A stretch of DNA of 64,000 bases from Lytechinus variegatus (Eukaryota > Echinodermata > Echinoidea > Temnopleuroida > Toxopneustidae), in contig NC_054753.1 in the NCBI RefSeq assembly GCF_018143015.1, forward strand, positions 27,731,462 through 27,795,461. Reading direction: 5' to 3'. The notes below the pieces were generated by a model that had not been told where the DNA came from, made no database searches, and saw only the letters and a program-made list of their open reading frames with translations. The translations under genes and the position numbers were made by a program. Every line of letters begins with the position of its first letter. Position 1 is the stretch's first letter. Below are positions 36,401 to 49,500 of the stretch, in pieces.

Positions 36401-37792
36401 TAATTGTTTATATACAATTTCAATTTATCAGGACCATTGGGTGACTGGTATAGCATTATGTAATTTATGGTAAATTCTTCTATTTCCTTCTATTTCAAAA
36501 CGTACATCACAAAACATTCACAATAAAAGATAGATCATTAAGAAAATATCAATGACGTCCATATATATATATGTATAAAGAAAACAAAGAAATTTAAATA
36601 AACCAGGTCTATATTTACAAATTTGAAAATGATTCACGTGGAACAGATCTTGTTCACACGGTATACACAGCGAAACCAGAAAACACTGAAATAAAGAAAT
36701 CATGCAAAATTACACTACATGTAGAAGAACAAGGGGAAAATTTCAAATTTTATCCAGCGTATTCCGACGTTCGTATATGGCACTTCATTTTATATTTTAA
36801 TACACACAATTTATTGATATCAAGAAATAGAACAGAATGGTAGAGCGGTGTGTATACAAACCTCTATGGCACGTCACTTAATTGGAAATACTGAGCAAAA
36901 TAGCGGGCAATATACAGAGTGAGTCAGAAAAATGTTCCACCAGTTTGAAGTATGAATATTTAATTATTGATTTATTGATATGTTCTGACAGGGTGATTCT
37001 TCTCGCATACTTTGGTACCATATTTGCATGCAGGACTGGCTACGAGACAATCTCCAGAAGGTCTTTAAATGTCAGTTGCGCCAAGTCTCTTGGTGAAGAA
37101 TCAAACAAAGTGTGAAAAAATAACTTGTGTGTGTATACAGATAGACACCGAACCTTCATTCCACACACCCACACCAGTGTCGTCACCAGCTTTTTCCTCA
37201 GGGAGGTGCTTTGGGGAAAATCCGATGTCAGGCAGTGCTGCTGGTGGCCCTGCATGGGAACAATTTTTGAAACAGGAGGTGCTGGTTTAAATTTGACAAG
37301 AAAAAAATAGCTTTTTAACTACCAAAACCAAGATCATTTGGTAAAGTGAAATTTGAAAAAAAATTGTCTAGAGGGGGGTGCATTCGAACCATCCAGGCAT
37401 CCACCCCCACCCCTTATGATCATCTTACACAATAATAATTTGGTTAAACAGACTTATTTCCATGGATGCTAGCTCTTCCATTTTTTGCACTTAACAAGTA
37501 CAAAAATTACAGCTAACGACATGATGCGAAATACATGTATGGTCACCTATAATTTCAGTTAGAACCTACAACAAAATTGCAAAGATGAGCATGTTTGTAT
37601 CTCATGGCAACATTGCCTTACGCTGAGGGTTTTTTTTTTTTTGGGGGGGGGGCTAATGAAGAATAAAAGAAATTCAAAATCCAATCGTGAACCCTGTCGC
37701 CCCTCTTTAACACTATCATAATCTATATTTAAATCATGTGGTATTAATAGCTTAAACCTAGTACCTTTGTACTCCATCCCTGATATTTGCGT
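33417..37792. repeat. Terminal spacer of unit B
   Basis: Diverged tandem repeats colinear with 45660-58822 minus that unit's insertions. Two copies of the 0.62-kb segment begin at about 33601 and 34231. Empty sites for the LTR element (about 35003) and the LINE (about 36713) of unit C are here. A poly-T/poly-G junction lies near 37629-37651. No gene is seen. Confidence 0.7.
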
Positions 37793-38600
37793 TTCCATAT
37801 CTTGTCCGCCATATTTCACTAACAGAATTACTCTCAGCCAATCAGATAGAAGTATTTCGGTAGCTTATAACAACTTTCCGTAACAATCATTGCTTCCTTG
37901 AAATGATGTAAAGTGATTCGAGATTTTTCCATACAGAATGATTTCCAATGATTACGCTCTCATAGTAAAATTCGTCATACATAGATAGTTTAATACAAAA
38001 ACGAATATGATACATGTATTTCACTTTTATGCCTATATGAGAACATTGATTAATTATCCATTCCAGCTTCTCATTCACCCTAAAAATTCGAATGTTAACT
38101 CAACATTTGAAAGGTTGGAGGAGTGACAACCTTTTCCAAATGTTACATCCAACCTTGTATAATGCTGAATCCAACATATTAAGGGTTGGGTAGAACCATT
38201 TATAGTGTTAAATGCATTATTTAGAAAATGTTGTCACTCCTCCAACCTTTAAAATGTTTAGTTAACATTTCTTTTTTAGAGTGTTGTAACCTCTGCTATT
38301 TTCGTGAAGCAAGTGTATCGAATGATGACAAATAAACACTCTAAGAATAATCTATCGTGTTTTTTTGTAGGGGGGATGGGCAAAGCCCAGACCATTACGC
38401 GGGGGGGGGGGGGGCGTGGTATGGGGTTATGGGGACATGTCTTGTTTCCACCAACCCTTTTAGTGGTCGAGGGGGAGCCTGTTCTTTCTCCCCGCCCCAC
38501 CTGTTACGCCCATGCCATATCATTGCCATTATTTGTTTTAAATATGTTAAAAATGTACAATGTACACAATGCCAAAGTTTATGTCGTTAAGATCAACAAT
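37793..38600 (+). repeat. Upstream block of unit C
   Basis: AGCCAATCAG at 37836-37845. The palindromic MITE is present (about 38077-38285). A G-run lies near 38401-38414. Confidence 0.75.
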
Positions 38601-38795
38601 TATTAACAAATAGTTTGATCACTCGAATTTGTAAACACATGTGACTTGTAAGTACACGATTTAGTATACATCGTTATTGTGAATTATTTAGGCCAAGACG
38701 AGTTACATCGTGAGAGCACGTCGTATTCCAGCATTTTTATTAAACAGAGATTTTTATCGTATGAACGGATATACGAGGTTCGAGGAAGGTAAGCA
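38600..38795 (+). promoter_or_regulatory. Putative promoter and non-coding exon 1 of TRIM copy 3
   Basis: Homologous to 930-1115 and ends in donor AAG/GTAAGC at 38789. The Rel palindrome of the A and B blocks is missing from this copy. The next acceptor is tattttgcag ending at 41902, a predicted intron of about 3.1 kb. Confidence 0.45.
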
Positions 38796-39499
38796 AACCC
38801 GGCCGTTCATGTATTTTCCAAAGATGTATTTCTCTATCCGTTTTCAAAATTTTCCACAAAAAACATATAAGCCCGTGTTAAATATGACTATTTCACGATA
38901 CCTTCCACGTCAGTTTTAAAGTTACTCTGTGACTTAATTGTTAAGAGATTATAATATATTCAACATTTATTTCATGGGGATGTAGACCTACTTTGTTAAA
39001 ATCTTTTCAAGATACATGTAAGAACAAGGAAAATCCTTAAATCAGTTTCTATGAGGAAATATGATTGAACTAGATCAACGTCGTTTGTCAACCCGGAAGT
39101 AGTAGAGAAATTGTCTAAAGTATTTTAAAACATATATCATACATAGGGAAACATTAAAGGGATGGTCCAGGCTGGAGATATTCATATATGTATATAAAAT
39201 AGAATAAAATTTCCAGAGCAAAATGCTGAAAATTTGATTAAAATTGGATAACAAATAACGAAATTATTGGATTTTAAAGATTTGCACTATTCCGATGGAA
39301 CAGCCCGGGCATGTCATCATGAATATTCATTAGGTGGGCTGATGATGTCATATCCCCACTTGTTCTTTTCTATTTTGTTATATGAAATTAGGTTGATTCA
39401 ATTTCTTTTCTACCAAGAATTAAAACGATTAGATTGACAGCCGATATAGTGCATTAGTTATTTATTGCTGCAACTTATCTTATCATAATAGAGACACAT

Positions 39500-39690
39500 C
39501 ACTGTGCTGCACTCGACCCAGGTGAGGTGAATGGGTACCCGGCAGGATTAATTCCTTGAATGCATGAGCGCTGAGAGGCAGCTCAAGCTAAAGCCGGGGT
39601 AATAATGATAATAACAACGCGCCTCGGAATAGAATACTTCTAGATAGATGGCGCTATATAAATGCCTATTATTATTATTATTATTATCAT
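39500..39690 (+). mobile_element. tRNA-derived SINE, 5'-truncated
   Basis: Starts at CTGTGCTGCACTCGACCC and ends in (ATT)n. Unit D shows the empty site (gacacatcatttacaaatg near 62890). Confidence 0.82.
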
Positions 39691-39814
39691 TTACACATGT
39701 ATATGAAAAAATGAAACATTTATGATTTCATGTAATAACATAAGAAAAAGGAAAGTGGGGATGTGACACCATCAGCCCGCCTAATAAATATTCATGACCA
39801 TGTGCATAAAACTG

Positions 39815-40915
39815 TTTTTGTCTCACCTGCATAGCAAAGTGAGACTTAGGCGCCGCTTTTCTGGCGGCGGTGGCGGCGTCAACATCAAATCTTAACCTGA
39901 GGTTAAGTTTTTGAAATGACATCATAACTTAAAAAGTATATAAACGTAGTTCATGAAACTTGGCCATAGGGTTGATCAAGTATTACTAAACATCCTATTA
40001 GAGTTTCATGTCACATGACCAAGGTCAAAGGTCATTTAGGGTCAATGAACTTAGACCATGTTGGGGGAATTAACATCAAAATCTTAACCTGAGGTTAAGT
40101 TTTTGAAATGTCATCATAACTCAGAAAATATATGGACCTAGTTCATCAAACTTGCACATAAGGTTAATCAAGTATCACCAAACATCCTGCATGGGTTTCA
40201 CGTCACATGACCAAGGTCAAAGGTCATTTAGGGTCAATGAACTTTGGCCGATTTGGGGGTATCTGTGAATTACAATCAAAACTTTAAAAGTTTTTGGATC
40301 TGATTCATGAAACTTGGACATAATAGTAATCAAGTATCACTGAACATCCTGTGCAAGTTTCAGGTCACATGATCAAGGTCAAAGGTCATTTAGGGTCAAT
40401 GAACTTTGGCCGAATTGGGGGTATTTGTTGAATTACCATCATAACTTTGAAAGTATGTTGGTCTAGTTCATAAAACTTGGACATAAGAGTAATCAAGTAT
40501 CACTGAACATCCTGTGCGCATTTTAGGTCACATGACCAGGGTCAAAGGTCAATGACTTTGGCCATAATGGGGGTATCTGTTGAATTACCATCATAACTTT
40601 GCAAGTTTATTGATCTGACTTTTGAAACTTGGACATAAGGGTAATCAAGTATCACTGAATATCTTGTGCAAGTTTCAGGTCACATGATCAAGGTCAAAGG
40701 TCATGTGAGATCAATGAACTTTGGCCGCATTGGGGGTATTTGTTGAATTACCATCCTATCTCTGTAAGTGTATTGGTCTAATTCATAAAACGTGGAAATA
40801 AGAGTAACCAAGTATCACTGAACATCTTGTGTGAGTTATAGTAGTTTTCAAAGTCAGCACTGCTGCTATGTTGAATCGCGTGATGCAGGTGAGACGGCCA
40901 GAGGCATTCCACTTG
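39815..40915. mobile_element. Tandem-repeat transposon-like element with DR1 sites
   Basis: Bounded by inverted GTCTCACCTGCAT and ATGCAGGTGAGAC. The interior is about five to six units of about 160-190 bp, each with GGTCACATGA and a direct repeat AGGTCA-A-AGGTCA at 40022, 40214, 40376 and 40691 and a one-base variant at 40539. The type is widespread in marine invertebrates as far as I recall. No protein is encoded. Confidence 0.75.
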
Positions 40916-41089
40916 TTACAAAATATGGATAAACTTTAAATTCATTAACTTCGTAAATTTTGTTATCCGATTTTGATGAAATTTTCAGCATGTTGCTTTG
41001 TGAATTTTACTCTATTTATTTAGATATAAATATTTTCAGCCCGGACCATCCCTTTAAGCGCACATGATTTTTATGATTCGTGACTAGAT

Positions 41090-41350
41090 GACCAAGGGGC
41101 GGATCGTGGATTTTCCGGGGGGGGACATTTTCCCGAGGAAAAATTGACAAGCAAGGGGAAAATATGTTTTCATCCAGAATTTATGGTCATTTCGTCGACG
41201 GAAATTTTCACAAGCAAAAAAAAAATGAAATAAAATGTCCTCGCTTTGAAAAGGGGCCACATTTATGTTAGAACGGCATATTTACATTACAAATTTATGC
41301 CTCTCCAGGGGGAGGGGCACGGTCCAAATCTGCCCCCTGGATCCGCCAGT
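41090..41350. mobile_element. hAT-like remnant
   Basis: Left end GGGGCGGATCGTGG and right end GGATCCGCCAGTG are inverted relatives of a common hAT-type terminus. The target duplication is not clear. A part copy is in unit D (63009-63072). Confidence 0.45.
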
Positions 41351-41635
41351 GGGATGATGATGATAACAAAAGCTGGATCTATAAAGCACTTTTTTCTGAA
41401 AATATAATGCGCTGCTATAAATACCCTGGCTTAAGCTGTGCTGCCAAATAGGCGCTGAAGCATTTACGGAATTTCTTCCACCGGCGGGTACCCATTCATC
41501 TCACCTTGGTTGAGTGCAGCACAATTTGGGTAAATTTCTTGCTGACAGAAAGACGCCATGGCTAGGAATCGCACCCACGTCCCTCGATTGAGAGACGAGA
41601 GTTATGATTCATAACCACTAGACCACGACGAATTG
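41351..41635 (-). mobile_element. Full-length tRNA-derived SINE
   Basis: On the minus strand: tRNA-like head with GTGGTCTAGTGGTTATGA (A-box) and GGGTGCGATTCC (B-box), then the shared body and an (ATC)n tail. The unit D copy (63072-63190) has lost about 160 bp internally. Confidence 0.82.
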
Positions 41636-41922
41636 GATATTTTTTTGTAATATCCCCTGCCCCCCCCCCTCCCCCCGAAACCTAAGCTATGAGCTTCCTA
41701 TAATACCCTGTATCAAAGTACATTCTCTAGTAACAAACGTGCGTAAAATATTACATTTTATGTTTAGCAAATATATAGATAATGTGGGTAGATAATTAGC
41801 TATTACTTATCCTTGAGATGACCCTTTTTTTATTTTTATGAGAGTCAAAGTACATACACACTGAATGATTTGTATACTTTTTCATTGTCTTTTATTTTGC
41901 AGTCTTATATAGAGTTTCCATC

Positions 41923-43746
41923 ATGGCTGATACATTAAAAAATGTCATCTCCCAGAGTACGGAGTGTCCTGTATGTCTTTCTACCTTCACTGATCCCAAG
42001 ATCCTGTCTTGTTCTCACACATTCTGCAAGACCTGTCTGGACAACCTCTTGGAGTGCCATGGTAATTACCAGATCCGATGCCCTGTATGCAGAGCTATAA
42101 CCCAGGTCCCAAACCAAGATGTCAGCAAACTACAGGTAAATCTTGCTTTGAAGAATCTAATAGAGGACATGAAGTGTCATCCTCAGATTTGCATGAGTTG
42201 TAAATCCGATGACAAGTCCAGTGCTGTCGTCTACTGCCAAGACTGTGGCAAGTATCTCTGCACCACTTGCCTCAACGCCCACTCTCAATGGGGTGACTTC
42301 ATTGATCATGAAGTCATAGCCATGAGTGAGATATCATCAGGGAAGGTGACGATACGTAGGTACCGGAAATGCAGGAAACACCCGAAAGAAGACGAGGAGT
42401 GCTTCTGTTCCAATTGCAGGAGATTCACATGCTTTAGATGTGTTGTCATGGCACATACGGGGGAAGGACACCAGGTCATGGAGGCAGCTGCCTATGAGAA
42501 CATACACCGGGAGAGCATCGAAGGCATAAAATCAAAGGTGGATGAGAAGCAAGTATGCTTCCAGAAGTACTTAGATTTCATCGATGAACAGATGAAGCTT
42601 GTTGGTAGTACTAAGAAAGGGTGTATAGCTGATATCAACAATGCTTACGATGATGCAGTCCTGCAGATGACAGAGAGAAGAGACATCCTGATTGGAGAAG
42701 TTACGGAAAAGACTGAAGGAGTAGAGAAAGCACTGGAAGAGATGAAGACATCGGCTCAGAAGTACATCAATCAGCTGACGACCGTTGCTGACATGGTGAC
42801 CAACAGAACAAAGATACCGTTCGATATGGATACTTTGGCTGCACACGACACTCTCTGTGAGGAGATACGAGAGGCCTTTGATCAAGAGGATCCTGACTAC
42901 GAGAAGCCAAGGAAATCAAGCAAGAAAGGAAAACGTGTCGGTTTTGAGAGACACGTTCGAAAGGACGAGTTAAATCTCGGTAAGATTGTTCACGCAGTTG
43001 AAAAGAACGTCGCTTTGCCTACTAAGAACAGCATGAATGCCATGATTAGTACTCCAGATGGTAGGATGGCGGTAGGGTGCTGGACAGGTGGCATCAACAT
43101 TTTCTCTTCTGACGGCGAATTCCAACAGACAGTTCTCAAAGATGTCAAGATATATGACGTAGGGTTCCTCTCTGACGGTCGATGTATTGTGATCGATTGT
43201 GCAAACGATATCACACTCTACACACCAGAATACATAGAATTAAATGTAATGTTTGAGTCTTTAGGTAAAGATGAAGGCGGGATTCCTAATCTCACTGTTG
43301 GTACTGATGATCTGATCTATGTGAGCTACAGAAAAGCCCAGAAGATCCTTGTATTTTCAGCAGCAGGTGGGCAAGCAGTCAGGGAGATACCATGCACTGG
43401 ATATACGCCTCAACAAATCACTAGTTACGATGACTCTCTTCTCGTTCAAACAGTGGATACTTTACGATTGATAGACAAAGAAGGTGCTGTACAACATACA
43501 TTAACCAAACCTGGTAGTTCAATTCATGCTGCTGTATCTCAAGGTAATCTCATCCTGGTAGCCACGGTGAAGCATGATGAAGGGTTAGTGAGTATTGACG
43601 AGTATACAAATGAGCTTACACCCATACGAAACCTTGTTACTGACTACAAGATTGAAAAGCCCGATAGAAGTTGGTATTATCTTCAGCAGTACCGATCTGG
43701 CGATATCGCTTTCTGCACCTCGGATAGACTCTACATATTCCACTGA
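41923..43746 (+). CDS. TRIM family protein, copy 3
   Basis: A 607-codon paralogue with intact RING (first 56 residues), B-box 1, B-box 2 (short AHTGEGHQ form), coiled coil and C-terminal propeller-like domain. The acceptor tattttgcag ends at 41902 and the 5'UTR remnant before the ATG is about 20 nt. From B-box 2 through the coiled coil the nucleotide sequence is nearly the same as copy 2, while the RING end matches copies 1 and 4 in keeping the LLEC segment. The propeller has private residues (for example GCWTGG, CTGYTPQQ, VQTVDT, PDRSWYY). The putative leader intron is longer here because a TTAA-flanked element with a tandem repeat inserted into it, and the predicted donor is near 38789. The function is as for the family: a likely cytoplasmic E3 ligase with an unknown target. 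Confidence 0.94.
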   Translation: MADTLKNVISQSTECPVCLSTFTDPKILSCSHTFCKTCLDNLLECHGNYQIRCPVCRAITQVPNQDVSKLQVNLALKNLIEDMKCHPQICMSCKSDDKSSAVVYCQDCGKYLCTTCLNAHSQWGDFIDHEVIAMSEISSGKVTIRRYRKCRKHPKEDEECFCSNCRRFTCFRCVVMAHTGEGHQVMEAAAYENIHRESIEGIKSKVDEKQVCFQKYLDFIDEQMKLVGSTKKGCIADINNAYDDAVLQMTERRDILIGEVTEKTEGVEKALEEMKTSAQKYINQLTTVADMVTNRTKIPFDMDTLAAHDTLCEEIREAFDQEDPDYEKPRKSSKKGKRVGFERHVRKDELNLGKIVHAVEKNVALPTKNSMNAMISTPDGRMAVGCWTGGINIFSSDGEFQQTVLKDVKIYDVGFLSDGRCIVIDCANDITLYTPEYIELNVMFESLGKDEGGIPNLTVGTDDLIYVSYRKAQKILVFSAAGGQAVREIPCTGYTPQQITSYDDSLLVQTVDTLRLIDKEGAVQHTLTKPGSSIHAAVSQGNLILVATVKHDEGLVSIDEYTNELTPIRNLVTDYKIEKPDRSWYYLQQYRSGDIAFCTSDRLYIFH

Positions 43747-44434
43747 TACTGATGGACCAACTTTGATATATTTCAGTGTTTCAGTATCACTATATTTTGA
43801 CGAAGGCGGGGGGTGTCATATCCACTAAATTGTCCCTTTTTTAATGTTATTCTTAAATTGATTTACACAAATCATTTAATTATACATTTGAAGTCAAGAA
43901 CTGCGTTTTTCAGTTAACTGCATATTCTCAACATGATTATGTCTTTTCAATTACAATATTCTAAACTTTTCTGATCTACCTTGCCTAGACTGTTGTACCA
44001 TGTCACTTATTTATTAGCTAAGCAATACAGAAGCCAATTCAAGCATACTGAATTCAAACCCATCAATTCTTGTTGAATGCGGAAATTTGTTTAATATATT
44101 TATAAATTTTTATCGTTTGTCTTCGTCGACCTGAGGTCGTAACAATTTTGTATTACACTCCCCCTAGACTACACCAGAGACTAAACTCTTCTATTAAAAT
44201 GTAGGTCATTTTACATGTAAAGTATATAAAAAAAAATTACCATGGACATGACACGATAAATATTTTAATTTCGTTGTACTTACTGACTAAAGATAAATGT
44301 TTAGAAAAGCTTCTTGTTTATTTTGATTGTCTACAATTTTGTCGAATTCCCTCCCTAAAATTGATAAATTTATGAAAAGCGATCACACTTTGATATGATC
44401 AACATATTAAAGTCTTCACTCTTTAAATAAAAGT
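43747..44434 (+). other. 3' flank of TRIM copy 3
   Basis: Colinear with 10762-11235 and then 12272-12477, without the hAT insertion of unit A. The G-run after the stop is short and interrupted here. No further gene is seen. Confidence 0.55.
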
Positions 44435-44570
44435 ATCTTTGCGAGTGAGATAATGCATTAAGTTCTAGCAAAAAGTTTTTTTTCCAATGAACAGTATATT
44501 TCGAATTTTCGACGCAACCTCGCATCTTCTTCGGGGATACGAAACTTACAGTGTTGGAACTTAATTTTAA

Positions 44571-45178
44571 AGGAGAATGAAACCATTGAAAGAAGATAGC
44601 TTGTGTGAAAACAGAAAAATCAAAGAAACAGATCAACAAAAGTTTGAGAAAAATCGGACAAATAACGAGAAAGTTATGAGCATTTGAATATTGCGATCAA
44701 TAATGCTATGGAGATAGCAAATTGGCAATGCGACAAAGATGTATGATGTCACTTGTGAACAACTCTCCTACTAAAGTAATCAGGAGAGTTGTTAAGTGAA
44801 TTATATAATATATTTCACTTGAATTGCCTCTTTTATCACATCTATCCATATATCATGTGTCCTTTCTACATGAGGGCATGTAATACATATTTTTCAGAAT
44901 ACATCATGGATAGAGAGTTTGTATCATCACAAGAAAAAGCAAAAAGAGACATTTTGAGGGTAGTTTATAGTCCACCAAAGGGAAAGTTGTTTATCAGTGA
45001 TATCACACATCCTTGTCGCATTGCCAATGGGAGGATCTCCATAGCATTAGTGATTGCAATATCAAAATTCTCATAACTTTCTCATTATTTGTCCGATTTT
45101 TCTCAAACTTTCTTTATTCTTGTTCTTTGATTTTCTGTTTCTACACAAGCTTATTTGTTCCAAAGGTTTCATTCCCCC
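44571..45178. mobile_element. TTAA-flanked foldback element (0.6 kb)
   Basis: Ends AGGAGAATGAAACC and, inverted, GGGGGAATGAAACC, with TTAA at 44567-44570 and 45179-45182. Inverted arms of about 130 bp. Unit A shows the empty site (ggaacttaatgcatt near 12607). It interrupts the first hammerhead-like hairpin of unit C. Confidence 0.82.
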
Positions 45179-45299
45179 TTAATGCATTATCTTGCAAAGA
45201 TGTACGTCTCTTTTGTCTCTTCATCTTTATCCAACACGCGAATTTATATATAATATATTTATATACATCTTGTAGTTTCACATATTGGTCTAGGTTTAA

Positions 45300-45640
45300 A
45301 CAGCACAAATCCAGTCAATGCTTCATCGCGAATAATTTTTCAAAGCCTCAAATTTTCGACGATCCTTCGCCTTCTTCAAGAGTAAATGACACTGATCAGT
45401 TCAGTCATAATCAGAGGAAGCATCCTCAGAAAGACGTTGTTATAAATGGCTGAGAATGCGATCCTTGCCTTTAAATAAACAATAGTCAAAGTAACGTATT
45501 TTTTGTGATGGTCAAATTGTGATTATGATTGATCTGATCATTGTCATTTACTCCTGAAGAAGACGAAGGATATATCGTCGAAAGTTCGAGGCTTTAAATA
45601 AAAAATGTTGGCAAAAAACATTGACTGGATTTTATACATA
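45300..45640. repeat. Palindromic repeat with hammerhead-like core, unit C (second)
   Basis: Homologue of 12750-13085. The plus-strand core is CTGAAGA at 45554-45560, GACGA, loop, TCGTC (45575-45579), GAAA (45580-45583), with a perfectly paired 5-bp stem. Confidence 0.6.
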
Positions 45641-46590
45641 TATCATATGAAATTATGAACTCTATATCCAACAGGTAGGCCTAGTGCTATGATTGTTATT
45701 TTGAAATCTTCCATGTGAATAGTAAATAGCGGATGCGTATATAATTCTTGATTATGCACGTGTCACATACACCTTTCTCTTTTCTTCTCTATGCGTTCTA
45801 AGTTGCAGGGATTTTAAAGAAATCAAGATGGACTTTAGTTGGGACCAATCGAATTCTGGATTTAGTATGAACACATTTAATTCAGCTTTCAATCTAGAAT
45901 GATTATAATTTGAATCCGTTGTGATTTAACAACAAATTTGTAGGAATGGTCTCGAACTACAGTTCGTCTGGATTTATTTCAAATCCCTGCAATGTAGAGT
46001 GAAGGTTTCAGGATTTTCTTGTTACGTAAATGCGCAAGACTTGCTTGATGGAGTTTGTAGCTGTGTAGTGTTTTTATTAAGTAAGGATCAAAATGAAAAT
46101 AAGACGCCTCGGCTTTCATGAGCTGTCCTTCCAAGGCATTTTATACTTTAAATCTTATATCTGTATTAGTAATGCATGACGAATGAAATCAGTCAATCAA
46201 TGTGATACATGTAAAATAAACTGGTGTATATATCATTGTATATATCATATGAAATTACGAAGTATGTAACCATCGCACATTATAATTATAAATGTTATTT
46301 TAATGTTTTCTGTAAATTCTCTCCGTTGGGTATATGTCTTGATTTTACACATTTACACGTCTTTGTCTTTTTCTATGAATTTTACGATTTTCTTGTTAGT
46401 TTAGTGATCAAGATTTAATTGATGAAGTGTGTAGCTGTACTTGTATTTTTTTAAAGTAATTGTTGCTCGTCATCAGTTACTTAGGTAAGGAAACCATTAG
46501 AATTAAGCTATATCGAATTTCATGAGCTATCATGTTAAGGTTATGTTACACTTTAAATCTTACACTTATATTTGTTGTATGTTTCCTGTG
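45641..46590. repeat. Spacer repeats, unit C
   Basis: A single copy of the 0.62-kb segment (from about 45849) where units A and B have two. No gene is seen. Confidence 0.65.
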
Positions 46591-49500
46591 CACCATTAAA
46601 TGATAAAGGCGTCAATCACAATAATCTTTATGGTTCATATTTTAATGACAATGTACCTCTACACAGAGCTGGCCGGATAAGGGCCGATGATAACGATTCG
46701 CATGTGTAACATATACAACACTGCCCGACAGAGGGCAGCAATCCACAATGGCGTGACCACTTTTTCTTTCCCTCTACTAACTTCTTTAACTTTCTCTTCT
46801 ATTAACTTTCTAAATTACTGCAATTACCCATCTGACATCCAAATAGCTTGTTAAGTGTAAAATCGAACTTAAACCATATCATCACATCTAAGCTATAAAA
46901 AACACAACTCAACTGTTGAAATATAAAGCAATACAACTATTTAAACAATAACAGTAACAGTGATGCAAACTGGCCTTCACATAAAATCCACTAAATTCAA
47001 ATGGAGAAATGCTCAACAGTAAACATTTTGACTCTGCTAATAATCATTGTCTTATCAATTACTCAAAGTGCCTGTAACACTAATACCAACTATAGTGTAC
47101 ATACCAGTTCACCTACATGAATAATAATAGTCTTATTGATAATTCAAAGTACATGTATCACTATAAATAATCATTGTCTTATCACTAATACAAATTACCT
47201 GTAACTATCATCAACTACAGAGTACATACCAGTTCACCAACATCAACTACATACAACTAAATTGAAATAGCACCATAATTACTTTCTCCACCTATTATCC
47301 CCCTATTATCCCATCAAAATACACAACATGTCATAGACAGATAACAGCTTACCATGGCAACCTTTTTTCTTTCTTTTTAACATAATAGGGAACTGAATAA
47401 AAGCCTACTTCTTTAAACAATGAACAAGCTATATAACTACAGCAACTGATGATAAAAATCAATTTCCACCAATGCAAAGCATTACCCATATAAATCAGCC
47501 TAAGTTGTTGGTAAAACGCACAAGGCAAAATATAAAAGTCTCGATACCATGAACTAAAATCAAAAGAATAAGCACTTCCTTTATACACATTCTTGAAATA
47601 AAAACTGTACAAGGGGCATGCAAACTGCTTCCTATCAATCGCTAAACATAATTACAGTAAAAGGTCCAAAACTTACCAAATGCTGTAACATATAGAAGTC
47701 AAATAAAATAACTATAAAATCATGAATGTACTGCAACTTTTGACATGTATATAAAAATGATAAACAGATAAATAAGTAAAAATCACCAAAACATACACAC
47801 TTGTACATAATTTCCCACCTGCAACGTTAAAAAACAAATACACAGATAAGAAATAAGACAAAAGTCTAAATTGGACAGCTAATAACTGACATAAAAATAG
47901 GTATTAACTGATAGGGTAATATACAAAATGACCACTCTCAATAAACCATCAGCCAAAAGGAAAATATTTAAAACTACAGTCCAAGCAATTCACAATAAAC
48001 AATGCATAAATAGCTAGCGTCATATAGCTGCAAAACATAGCAATCCTAACCATACCAAACAAAATTAAGGGCATTAACTGGGGGGGGGGTACAACAATAA
48101 AGGCTTATCAATGCAAAATACATGTATCATACAACAATGTCATTTTCATGCTATATAAAGTTCAAATAAATGAAACCATCTTATACACCCAAATTAATTT
48201 CAGCAAAAACAAAGGGAAAACAGGCATTTATGAAGACACACCCATGCCCATGCATAGCAAGCATCTGTTAAAAATCACACTACATACGAGATCATACACA
48301 TGTCCCATAACTACAAGCAGCCATCAAACCAGTTTAAGTAGTACATCACTACACAAAATACTAAATAAACAACAATACATGAATAAGAAAACCATATTCA
48401 TAGAACAATGTTTAATTAGCAGGGTCATTCTAAGCCCAAAACAAGTAGTCCATACAAACAAAAGTATAAAAACATTTAAAAAATACATAAGGCCATCAAG
48501 TATACAATAATATCAATGAAATCAAATTTCGATCAAAAAACAAGTGTCCATAATGACATCAAAATTTATGAAAAACCAATTAAGCTGTCCAGTATTTGCA
48601 AAAACAGAAGCAACCAAATCCGAGGTAAAGGCTTAGAGTCAATAGTTCATCCATCATGGTACATGTGAATAACATGGTCCAAAAAGTCCAGAGAATCAAT
48701 CATGGGTAGCGGTTATAAATGTAGTCCGGGGGGCGTCCATGAGGGGGTCCCAATCTCAAGCTGAAAGGGAGACCTGGCCGAGTACGAGCGATCAATGGAA
48801 GGGGCATGGCAAACCTTCTTACGTCAGACACCATGGGTGAGATAGAGACCATCCTGGAGTGCACATGGGCAGGGATGGAGGCAAACAGTCCAAGGGTAGT
48901 ACAAGGAGTCCTATCAGGGGGGCGTCCAGGAGGGTACTCAACCTTCAAGGAACAGCGATGGTTTGGTTCGCCATTGAAGTTGGTGACCAAGCAATCCACA
49001 GGCTTATGAGTAGGGGACGCATCTGCCAGAGAATCACCAAGGTGGCACTGGTCGGCATTTGATGATGGTACTTGGGAGGACTGACCACCGGATTGAGGTT
49101 CCGGTTGGACTTTGGTGATCTCGCCATCAGGATTGACTTCAAGAGCAGTGGAGGAACCATCAGGGATGTACGTTCGGGGTATCTTAGAACAAACAGCATC
49201 CTGACGGGCATCCACAGTGACTCGATTATTGGTAAGTATTGGCTTGACGTGTATGCAAGCTTTTTCATTGACGTTGAAGCTGGAGGAATTTGTCTCCACA
49301 TTGGCTGCAGGATCAGTGTGAGGTACCTGAGATGTAATGCTATGTTCGCCAATGGGAGGAACGACTGACGAGACGACAACTGAGAGCGCTGTATCGAAAC
49401 GCGCAGGGGCCGGCGCTGGGCCATAGGTGTAAGAGGACCCATTAGCAATCGTGACCGAACACCGAGAAGGACGAACAGAGATATCATTCACCTCTAAGAA

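Larger units (their letters stand above)
39158..41053. mobile_element. TTAA-flanked palindromic element (piggyBac-like MITE) with nested insertions
   Basis: Ends AGGGATGGTCCAGGCTGGAG and, inverted, AAAGGGATGGTCCGGGCTG, with TTAA at 39154-39157 and 41054-41057. Internal arms repeat in inverted order (39327-39370 and 39750-39800). A SINE (39500-39690) and a tandem-repeat element (39815-40915) have inserted. Unit D has the left part only (from 62560). Confidence 0.82.

Noticed and set aside
48148-48510. Plus-strand open frame in the LTR element
   Set aside because: It lies antisense in the non-coding part of the fossil with low-complexity composition and no motif.
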